Of a stretch of DNA of 64,000 bases, positions 56,056-64,000 are shown in pieces. Made by a program: the position numbers and the translations under genes. The stretch is from Aureobasidium sp. EXF-3400 (lineage: Eukaryota > Ascomycota > Dothideomycetes > Dothideales > Saccotheciaceae): the NCBI GenBank assembly GCA_024195585.1, contig SWBL01000082.1, forward strand, positions 94,875 to 158,874, read 5' to 3'. The notes beneath the pieces were generated by a model. That model was not told the DNA's origin and did not search any database. It was given only the letters and a program-made list of their open reading frames with translations. Each line of letters begins with the position of its first letter. Positions within the stretch are counted from its first letter, which is position 1.

Positions 56056-57561
56056 TCAAGCCAATCGAAACCCTTTTCGGGGCTTTTTTGTGTAAACAAT
56101 CTCGCTGTCGTGGTTGACGCTGTTTGTATCCAGCAAATCGATCTCGACTTGAGGGACTTTTTCGTCTTCTTCTGCGTTGAACAATTCGCCGATGTCTGCG
56201 CTATCGGCTAGGATTATTTGAGCTTTGTCTCTGTCGCAATTCATATCTTCCATGATTAGCCCGAGAGCCAATTCTGGTACTAGAATAGCGTGCACATAGC
56301 CTGACACGCCACCTGATGCACCACCAGAAGCCATGAGTGGGTCGGTCCTGGACAGAGAACGAAGTTTGTCTGAGAAAGTCTGGATGATGTTCTCGGCCCT
56401 GGATTGAGTTAGATGTGACCAAGAAGAGGTTGAGGTTCCTCGATACGTACATGATCTTCTCGCCCTTCGTCCCATAGTAGCCAGCACGCAAGCCAGTGAA
56501 ACGTCCTGATGCGACGGCTGAGGTGTTGGAACGGTTTTTGATATCGGTGACGAGTTTGGCATGCTGTTTGTAGAAGGGACTCTCATAGTCACCATCTAGA
56601 ATAGCATGAATATGATCTTGATGTGCGTCGAGTCGAGATCTCAGGGCAGACCAGTCGATCTTGGGATAGCCTCTATCGAGCCAAACATCGTCTGCGGTAC
56701 GGGCTTTGTGTGCCTGACAGAATTTTTCTTGGAGACTTAGATTCATACGCCTGTAGTTTATGTCGTCTTGGAACTTGTCCCAGAACTCTTGCTCAATCCT
56801 CTCAGCACAGATGGGACAACGAGGGCGCTTGTCGAGGTCCTCGACGGGCTGTTCGAGATCGAAATCGCATACACTAGAAATAGGTGACGAAGGCGGCGGG
56901 GAGAGTTGTGACGATTCGAGGATTATGGGCTCGGATTGGTTAGAAATGTCGGTGCGATCTGTAGTGGCATTCGTGGGCGGGCGGAAGCTGGGAGCGGAGA
57001 TCGTCGATGGAGCATCTTGTTGCGAAGAGAAAGGCTCGGTCGGGGCATGCGTTCGGAAGACAGCCCTCTTTCTGGGAGGTTCAGGCTTGGACTGTAACGT
57101 TGGGGTGTCTCGGAAGGAAGTGGCTGTTCATGGTCAGACAAGGGGAAATATGAAGAGCGGCGATGTGCCCAACCTGTCTTCTCCTGTTGACGCGCAGGCT
57201 TGTTTCTGGCTGTGAAAGATGGCTTCTTGCCGAACGTTTTCAGGGGACGTTTTGATTGAGAAGAGGAGGATTTGAAGGATGAATTGTCCAATTCGTCGTC
57301 GGGCTCGGCGCCTCTTTTCGCTGGGATGACAGAACTGCCTGTGGTCCGATTATGCTGCGGTACATGCAGACGTGTTGGCTTTTTCTTGGGGAGTTGGCCG
57401 AGGCCTGATCTGTCGTTGTCATTGTCGCTCTCGCTCTCACTGTCAGCATTGGCCGAGTCCGGTGCGCGCTTATTATCTGGCTCGTGATCTTCCGTGGTGG
57501 CATGCCGTTTCCCCTTGACGATACTCAACAGCGGTCGAGCAATTCTGTCAAGACCGACCAT
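56056..57561 (-). CDS. RTC4: Rtc4-domain protein
   Basis: This is a nuclear protein of the Rtc4 family, named in yeast for restriction of telomere capping; its molecular role is unknown. Minus-strand exons are 57561-57174, 57123-56451 and 56398-56056, giving 467 residues with introns of 50 and 52 nt. The ATG at 57561 (MVGLDRIARPLLSIVKGKR) is preferred; an in-frame ATG at 57678 would add 39 basic residues. The first half is polar and disordered with Lys/Ser patches. A CxxC motif (RCPICAERI) precedes the RTC4 domain, recognised by EKFCQAHKARTADD, GYPKIDW and, after the last intron, SGGVSGYVHAILVPELALGL with the closing LIMEDM helix. An unspliced first exon would run into an unrelated frame, so the 50-nt intron is required. 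Confidence 0.87.
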
Positions 57562-57893
57562 TCTCCTCCATCTGGCGCAGCAAAAGAGCGAGAACAATCT
57601 CACTTGATCCCAACTTCTCCGTCTACCGCCGGATGACGCGTTGCGGACGGGACGTGATGCCAAGCCACTCTGGTCCATTTTAGGGCATCTCCATCAAGGT
57701 CGTTCACTTGCACCTTCCTCGCACTCATGGAAGTTTAAATGTGTTCATTATCATCCTTGACTGTCTATGCCCGGGTATCCATACCTCTATCCTTCCTTCT
57801 CTTCTAGTCTGATCCAATCATCAAAGGGGTATCGTTAAAAATGCTGCAAATATTTCGTCAAACCTCCCAATGCTCCCACCATCTCATCTCACA
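57562..57893. other. Intergenic spacer
   Basis: These 332 bases lie between the Rtc4 start and the end of the zinc-cluster gene on the same strand. The proximal part could instead encode the 39-residue N-terminal extension of Rtc4. Nothing else is seen. Confidence 0.4.
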
Positions 57894-60036
57894 TCAGTAA
57901 TCTCCTTCTGTCTCATCTTCCATCTCCTCGTGGATGGTCTGCTGAACATTTCGTGGCCGGCTGGCTAGACCATCGACCAAGTTGTCTGTTGCATCAAGCA
58001 TTCTGACAGCTCCTTCGAGCCACTCTGCTCTTCGGCAGCTGGCTCCAAGTGCCCATCTGTACTCCTTTAGACGGCACGAATAGAATCCTGCTTCTTCTTC
58101 TCCTGGCGCTGTTGCTCTGAGCAAATTGCCAAATGTGTTGATCAAGGCGAAGTTTGTTGCCGATGCAAAGTACCAGAACGAGTCGAGGTGTTCTGGCTTG
58201 AGACGGTTGACAAAGTCCATGGCCGAGATCAATCTTGTCTTTGCCGCCGATCGACAGATGTACAAGACATATGGGTCGGTTGCCGAGGGTTGCAGCGACT
58301 GCACAATGCGTCGGTGAATCGATATCTCGGTTGCAAAATATGCAAGATGCAGGTATCCTGTTTCCGTTGTTAGCCGTGTGCCGAATTCTAAAATCAAATT
58401 TTGTCGCTTACCATTCGAAGACAGCTTCCCCGGTGTGTACGCATCCATCCTGGCAACCGAAGGCAGTCTGGAGAACCACTCCTTCAACTTGAGTTGAACC
58501 GGCTTTGCACGCTCCAAAATCAACCGCGTTGCGTTGCGGCCACCTGCCTCGAATTCTGCATTGGCCCTCTGCGTGTAGAAGACATCAATGACCTCGGCCA
58601 TGATACTCGTCAACTCGATCATCTGAATAAAGATGACTCTGCTCTTCTCTTCCTCCTCATTCTCATCGTCTGCGATCATCTGTTGGTCAGCATTCTCGAA
58701 TTCCTCATTGAAGTCGTCCAGGGTAAGAGTGGAGACGGCCCAGTCCGCAGCTTGAATGTGAGATGGTCGACCATGCACCAGGGCAGTCCACTTGTCCTGC
58801 ATGTAGAGTGCCCATGCTAGTCTCTTGCGCAATCTGCGTTCCCATACTGGAATATCCCAGTTTGAACAGTCAATGTGCAGACCAAGATCTTGTGCCAGCG
58901 CAACCAACTGTACAGTCAATCCCCAATCAGTCGATTGTCGTCTTTGCAGTAGCAGCAGACCAGCTTGAAGAGCGGACAGTTTAGGATGTTGCATAGCCAT
59001 GCTCAGTGATCGTGCTGCAAGTTCTTCGAGTCGGTATACTGAGGGTTTGGGGTGTTGAGAGAGCACGGGATCCTTGTTCCACCAACGAAGAGCCAGCAAG
59101 TACATTCCAGCCAACAGACCTGAATGGAATTGTCGATCTCCGCATCGATGTCGGTCCATGAAGGTGTGTTTCTGAAGAATAGGAAAGCTGGGATGTACAT
59201 TGCGGAAGTACAAGTCGATGAGCGAAGGACCGTAGGGTGCCACTGTTTGTTCCACAGCAACGAGAGTTTGTAGTTCGTCTTCGTACGTCGAGAATGCGGC
59301 ATCGGTATGCATACTGAAGAAGTCACTGTTCGCAACCCTTCTGATCTTGCCAAATCCAGTATTTGTTTCGTGGCGGCTACCAAAGTCCGAGAACCCAAGA
59401 AGAGAAATGTCCAAGGCTGATGTACGTCCAATGAGCCTGCAGTGTTGTTCTCTTTGTAAGCTCAGAGTGTCTCCCAGAACCACGCCTCGTACGGGTTGAG
59501 GGGCATGCTGTGGCTTCTCCAGACGGTTCACAAGGGCAGCAGGATGTTGTTGCGGAGGAGGTGTTTGGCCTGGACTTTTGGAGTCTTTTGGGCTGTGATG
59601 TGTTAGTGAGAGGCAAGAATCTGATATAAGCACGCGACCCTTACCGCTTGGAGTTTGGTGAATCCTTTGACAAAGTAGAGTCGTCTACCTTTCGCTTGCG
59701 TGGTTGAGCGGCCTCGACAAAGGTGCAGTCTTGCTTGTGGAATTCACACAGAACGCAAGGTAATGAGTCTTGTAGTACACACTTGCTCTTACGTCTACGG
59801 CAACCGTCACCTGTATAGTGGTTAGTATCGAAGCTTGGCGTGAAGCAATATAGATATATACATACAGGGTCTTTCTCTTCGACCACGAGAACTGGTAACT
59901 ACAAGAAAATAATCATTTAGTGGATGGCACGTGGTCATACAAAGAAGGCGACCTTACTGGTCCTTGGTTGTTGTTGGTTGAAAGCCATTGGACCGGAGCG
60001 AGGGGCCAGAGGTTGTATAGCTACAGCAGCGGCCAT
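57894..60036 (-). CDS. Zn2Cys6 transcription factor with fungal-specific regulatory domain
   Basis: This is a Gal4-type binuclear zinc-cluster regulator. Minus-strand exons are 60036-59958, 59898-59866, 59810-59645, 59592-58412 and 58357-57894, giving 640 residues. The six-Cys cluster begins at about residue 38; its first Cys codon is rebuilt across an intron (RPCDGCRRRKSKC, then CVLCEFHKQDC) and a basic linker PRKRK follows. The fungal_trans domain covers about 190-480 (LIDLYFRNVHPSFPILQK, RLRKRLAWALYMQDKW). The last intron is 54 nt without stops; removing it gives the family's NGYLHLAYFATEI, so the longer unspliced frame is not the product. The cluster has some resemblance to the Dal81/TamA group of nitrogen regulators, but I cannot confirm this without a search. 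Targets are unknown. Confidence 0.86.
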
Positions 60037-61256
60037 GATGTATCACTATCGTACTTGTTTGTTGAACCAACCCGAGGGTCCCGAACTCGGACAATCAATT
60101 GACAGCGGGGAGATAGATAATGCGCAAGAGGCCGCGGGGCACGAGTTCGATAATGGCTATTATAGTAGGCGGCTTATCGTATGTAAGATAGGCCCAAGTA
60201 GGTAGCTGAATGATTCAAGCGGGCTGAGAATGGTCGATGGTAAGGGTCCAGAGAAATAATGGCATGTATGAACAATCAATCAATAGGCGGCGGAATCGAG
60301 CGAGCCACAGAGCATTGCGAGCAGGATAAGACGATTCGAAAGCGGCGACAGTCATTTGATATGCCAATGACCGGGTGAAAGGTTGAGACCATTGCAACGC
60401 TGCACCCTCTCCTACATCTACGTTGTTTTATGTAACAGATTACCAAATAGATGAGGGCCTAGAGCCACTCCTGGCATAGCGCAGTCACTCTCAAAAGGGC
60501 CAGAGATAGCAGGTCGAGTGTCCAGAGATAAGCAAAGTCCTGACCAATAAGAGTCGGTTCTGCTTTTTGCGCCGTTTGGTTCCGACAGGCTTCCCGCTCC
60601 TCCAGCCTTCAAACTGTGTGTAATAACATCTCACATCCTAAACCATCTTCAAGTCACAGCCTACAGGCACCTCGAGGAATGTCGCTGTCCCCCTTGGCGC
60701 AGAGAATACAGCCCCAATGATATTCAGTCTCTTTGTCAAACTTCGTCACCCACCCGTGTTAGTTTCCGAGGCTCTGTCCCAGGATTTCATGTCGAAAAGT
60801 CAAAAGCAGAGACGGCACGATGCTGTCACTGTCACATGTCAACGTCCACCCAGGGTCTAACTCAGCCTTTCGTTTCGCCCATACCAAGCAGCATCCGAGA
60901 CATGACTCCTGAGGTCGGCATACACGAGAGCAGAAAACATCAAATATGCGATCATGCGAAGCACTGATATAGCTTTTGGATCATGCGACGCCTATAGTAT
61001 TGGTCAGATTATGTTTTGAGAGCTTAACACCGACAATAACTCCGTGGAAACGACTCAGTTTCGCGCATTTCGTCAAACTCAACTCTGGTCCCATTGTTAC
61101 CTCAATATGTTGAACTGGCCGTGTACCCTTCCGCCAGGTCCGAGTCGGACAATCGAAGAACGAATATGATGGCATAGACAGTAGACGATTCTTCCATGTG
61201 GAAGAGAAAAATTAGGTTTGGCCGTACAAGTCGGATACTTCATAATCGTAAGAATG
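60037..61256. other. Gene-free interval of 1.2 kb
   Basis: This interval holds the promoter of the zinc-cluster gene and the 3' region of SEC20. Only short open frames (up to about 90 codons) occur, none with family features. No tRNA, repeat or transposon end was found. A long regulated promoter or leader for the transcription factor is the simplest reading. Confidence 0.5.
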
Positions 61257-62622
61257 TTAAAGCTCATCTCTCTTCCTCATCTGATGCTTTGCCGCTTCGA
61301 CATCTTCTTCCCAGACCTTCTTCTTAGGATTGCGAGGAATATCACCTCTTTCTTGAAGAATTGTGCCATCTCCTCTTCTCTGAGGCTCCTTCGGCTGCTG
61401 TGGCCCTTCCTCCTGCGGCACTGCCTGTTCGCGACTGGCCTCTGCCATCTGACCAATGCTTTGCGACATACTGCCAGCAGGGCTGGGATCTTGAGGCCGA
61501 CCATTGTTGCCGGCCTTCGCACCACCGCCACCGACTGGGACGACATTTGCTGGTCGTTGATCCATACCTCTGCGGAAAGTAGGTCGATCACCTGAGGCGC
61601 TGGGTTGAATACGTATGGTTGGTTGTATGGAGACACTCGTCGACACGGAAGAGACAGCGGCAGTAGCTGAAGACCCACCGGTGATGCCGAGAAGGGCGAA
61701 AAGAAGATAGACAGGCTTAAGCAAGAAGAACTTGAAAGGCAGCCAGATGAACCACCAAGCGGGACCGTAAATCAATCTTCTGAAGACCAGCCAACAAATG
61801 GTAGTGACGAGGATGTAAAAGGCAGTTTCAAGATACCAGGTGTCACTTTTTTGACTCCTCACAAGGGTTCCAAGGAGGTTTTTACTGTTGCTGAGGAGAG
61901 AATCAAGATCGGTGTAACGCTCACCTAGATCAGCGAGAGCTGCAGTGGACTGATCGAGAGTCTCTTGTGCAAAGCGTGAACGAGAAAGCTCCGAGGTGAG
62001 CAAGTTGTGAGTGCGGCGGAGAGCAGAAGTTACGTCGGTGGAAGCGTTAATGAGTAACTCGTCTTGGGTAAGTTGTTTGGATTGAGGGCGACGAGAAGCG
62101 AAAGGATCAGGGGTCGACGAGGTTGAGTCGGGCTCGAGTGGTTGTTGTAGAGAGGAGAAGAGGAGCTCGCGTTCCTTTTGCTTAGCAGCTTCCGAGGCAC
62201 GTTTGGATGAGAGCTGGGCGGCACGGAATTGGCTTCGAGCGCTAGACAAATGGTGAGTAAGGTGTTGGCAGGACACAGGACAGGATGTAGACATACTGCT
62301 TCAGATCCTCGTCTAGGCGGGCTAGTTGAGCAGCGATACGAGCCCTCTCTCTGTCTTTGAGACTATCACGACGACGTTGAGAGTATGTGCCAAACTCAGT
62401 AACATCTTCGATTTCCTGGCGGACAGCGTCGAGTGTGTCGTCGTGGTGTTTGAGAGCGTCGCGAATGTCGTGTGCAAGCTCGATACGCACGTCACCGTCT
62501 CCTTGTAGCGGCGTGGATCCGGGCTGGAAGGTGAGTTTGGAGAGGCGGCCGATGAGCTGGAAAGTGAGCTTGATATTGTCCGACAGTCGCGACAATGTGT
62601 CGAGGACACTTTGGTTCGTCAT
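61257..62622 (-). CDS. SEC20: SNARE Sec20 with C-terminal ER-retrieval signal
   Basis: Sec20 is the Qb-type SNARE for retrograde Golgi-to-ER vesicle fusion, acting with Ufe1, Use1 and the Dsl1 tether. Minus-strand exons are 62622-62297 and 62241-61257, giving 436 residues with a 55-nt intron. The N-terminal half is helical and tether-binding-like (KLTFQLIGRLSKLTFQP). The SNARE segment (about 185-240) includes TSALRRTHNLLTSELSRS and LLSNSKNLLGTLVRSQ. Two hydrophobic stretches follow (about 246-285): YILVTTICWLVFRRLI and FKFFLLKPVYLLFALLGI. A lumenal Pro/Gln-rich tail ends KRDEL. Yeast Sec20 ends in HDEL, so the terminal tetrapeptide supports both identity and topology. Confidence 0.9.
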
Positions 62623-62833
62623 GGGTGAATGATGAGCTCCGAACTATGCGCTATGCGGCGGGCTAAACATGCCACCACGCTTCGCGACTTCCCCACGTCT
62701 CTGCATGGCCGGGTGTTGCCGCCCTCTTTGACCTGCCTCTCATACCATTCCGGCTTTTTTGGTTCTGCTGCGACAAGATCAACAGTCGCCCAATTTCCAC
62801 AGACGCCCTTGTCGCATCGCATATACCGCCAAA
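62623..62833. promoter_or_regulatory. Divergent promoter: SEC20 / mL53
   Basis: These 211 bases lie between two head-to-head start codons, the tightest divergent pair in the window. No specific element is recognised. Confidence 0.45.
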
Positions 62834-63185
62834 ATGATCACTCGCTTCTTGACCTCCGTCTCGACCGCCTTCTCTCCTTTCAACCCCAAGTCTGGCAAGA
62901 CCGCACGCAACTTTCTCGCCCTCCTCCCGCCAAATGCCCGCCAAACCATGAAGATTGATATCAAGCAACTTCCCAGAGCCGATGCCGCCAAACCCGCTCT
63001 ACTGGCTCTCAAGTTCAGTACTGCTCTCCTGCGCTCCCCACTGACACGCTCTCCGCTTACATGCAACCACAGAGGACGGCAAAGAGATGAACCTTGACTT
63101 GGAGACGTTGAAGATCAAGGACATTATGGTTGAGGTCGACCGACACTCGCGTATGCTCGGCAGAAAAGAAGAGCTGGCTGGTTGA
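62834..63185 (+). CDS. MRPL44: Mitochondrial large-subunit ribosomal protein mL53 (Mrpl44)
   Basis: This is a component of the mitochondrial 54S ribosomal subunit. Exons are 62834-63017 and 63073-63185, giving 98 residues, the usual size for the yeast Mrpl44/mL53 family. The N-terminus MITRFLTSVSTAFSPFNPKS is a basic leader and continues into the family's KTARNFLALLPPN. The intron (55 nt) splits a Lys codon, and splicing gives LKFKDGKEMNLDLETLKIKD, followed by EVDRHSRML. It is small enough to be missed without the splice model, because neither exon alone looks like a gene. It is divergent from SEC20 and convergent with the pyrophosphatase gene. Confidence 0.88.
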
Positions 63186-63461
63186 TTTGCCCCCATTGTC
63201 TACATTTTCAACTTCACTTTGCATTGGGAGGAGCGAGGCGTTACGGTTATCCATGCTACATGCTGCAGCACTTCGATTCAACTTTCTACTCGACCTTGCA
63301 TCTTCAGCAACGTCACTTCATAAACATATTGCACTGCATACAAAACATCATATGGCCTGTTCCTGCCAACTAAGGATTCGAGATATACAAAATATGTGCA
63401 ATTCCTTTTTCGTTGCTCGTAGATTTATATATCTAAACCACCATATCTAGTCTGTCATCAT
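63186..63461. other. Convergent intergenic region
   Basis: These 276 A+T-rich bases lie between the ends of MRPL44 and IPP1 and contain 3' UTR sequence only. Confidence 0.45.
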
Positions 63462-64000
63462 TTAAACGGCAGCACCGGAAATGAAGAACCACTTGTCAAT
63501 GCTGGGGTCAATAGGAGCAGGAGCCTTGTTGTCACCCTGAGGGATGTCGAGCTTGCTGGCATCGGTGCGGTCGTTGGAGTGCGAGACGGTGGTGTTGGCG
63601 CTGTTCATCTTGTTAGCTCTTGTTGGCAAGTTCTTCTTCTCGGCTCAAAACTTACAGGTTGATGTCACCCTTGCTGGTCTTGCCAGTGATGAGCTTCTCC
63701 CAGGCCTCGGCGCACTCTCTGACGACGTCCATGGCGTACTTCTTGTTCTTGCACTCGCCGCTGAAGGCGAACTGGTTCTCGGGCTTGCCATCGGGGATTT
63801 TGTAGATGCGGAACCACTCGTTGGTGGCACGGAGAAGGCCAGGCAGGTGTCTCTCGACATCCTCGATGTCGTTGAGCTTGGGGGCGAGAGGGTCGTTGAC
63901 GTCAATGACGATGATCTTCCAGTCAGTCTCGCCCTCGTCGAGCAGAGCCATGACACCGAGGACCTTGACCTGCTTGACCTCACCGGGCTTGGCGACGAGC
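63462..64000 (-). CDS. IPP1: Inorganic pyrophosphatase, 3' part (5' end outside window)
   Basis: This soluble family I pyrophosphatase hydrolyses PPi to two phosphates and pulls biosynthetic reactions forward. Visible minus-strand exons are 64000-63656 and 63600-63462, with a 55-nt intron; the first complete codon seen starts at 63999. The visible part begins inside the conserved core ([15 protein letters not shown]), then [18 protein letters not shown] and [21 protein letters not shown], which are characteristic of the eukaryotic enzyme. It ends with [14 protein letters not shown]. The acceptor after GATGAACAG is chosen because it is the only one that keeps the frame open into the conserved C-terminus; earlier AGs lead to immediate stops. 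The N-terminal half and promoter lie beyond base 64000. Confidence 0.94.

Noticed and set aside
39235..60036. Nitrogen-utilisation cluster formed by the Dal5-like permease and a possible Dal81-like regulator
   Set aside because: The two genes are about 17 kb apart with unrelated housekeeping genes between them, and neither assignment is specific enough.
1..64000. CRISPR arrays, prophage, complete transposons, rRNA or biosynthetic gene cluster
   Set aside because: No regularly spaced repeats, terminal inverted repeats, transposase or integrase core, or polyketide/peptide synthase genes are present; the organism is a fungus.

Overview
The window is a gene-dense stretch of nuclear DNA from a filamentous ascomycete (Pezizomycotina). 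The evidence is introns mostly of 44-70 nt with GT(A/G)xGT donors and CTAAC/CTGAC-type branch sites, intergenic spacers of a few hundred bases, roughly balanced base composition, and a gene set typical of this group (GH55 and GH16 glucanases, a GT90 transferase, a Dal5-type permease, a Zn2Cys6 regulator, Snt2, Rtc4, Sec66, Vps3844). The style suggests a Dothideomycete, but this is an impression only. I find no complete mobile element, CRISPR array, rRNA or convincing tRNA. Exon boundaries were worked out by hand from splice signals, reading-frame continuity and family conservation, and the spliced lengths were checked to be multiples of three.

Layout. 0-6.6 kb: the 3' part of a GH55 exo-beta-1,3-glucanase, then a very large secreted GH16 enzyme with five cysteine-rich apple-like modules and a Gly-Thr-Gly-Pro repeat; both look like extracellular or wall glucan enzymes. 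6.7-18.6 kb: OXNAD1-like flavin/NAD oxidoreductase, 6-phosphogluconate-dehydrogenase-like protein, tRNA dihydrouridine synthase Dus2, an IQ-motif protein, the mitochondrial tRNA t6A enzyme (Qri7 type), a small Ala/Pro-rich orphan, and the rRNA/tRNA cytidine acetyltransferase Kre33/NAT10. 18.9-30.2 kb: GT90 glycosyltransferase, Vps3844, an unassigned mitochondrial membrane protein, Sec66, Npl4, and splicing factor Cwc24. 30.6-41.3 kb: a protein with a Tc1/mariner-like helix-turn-helix, the chromatin reader Snt2, a 1.7 kb gene-poor interval, and a nine-exon Dal5-type MFS transporter. 41.9-55.7 kb: a 1,510-residue PhoD-like phosphatase, the Golgi protease kexin, casein kinase 2 alpha, and valyl-tRNA synthetase. 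56-64 kb: Rtc4-domain protein, a Zn2Cys6 regulator, a 1.2 kb gap, the SNARE Sec20 ending in -RDEL, mitochondrial ribosomal protein mL53, and the 3' part of inorganic pyrophosphatase.

Together the genes are mainly housekeeping: RNA modification (Dus2, Qri7, Kre33, ValRS), secretory-pathway traffic and processing (Sec66, Sec20, Vps3844, kexin, Npl4) and chromatin. An accessory glucan-degrading pair sits at the left edge. Many genes form divergent pairs sharing 200-400 bp promoters. I found no clear multi-gene novel system. The best leads are an AUG-less mitochondrial targeting extension on valyl-tRNA synthetase, the five-module GH16 protein, the Tc1-like HTH protein without a transposase catalytic core, and unusual introns (a 13-nt microexon, a GC-AG intron, two stop-free 54-nt introns).
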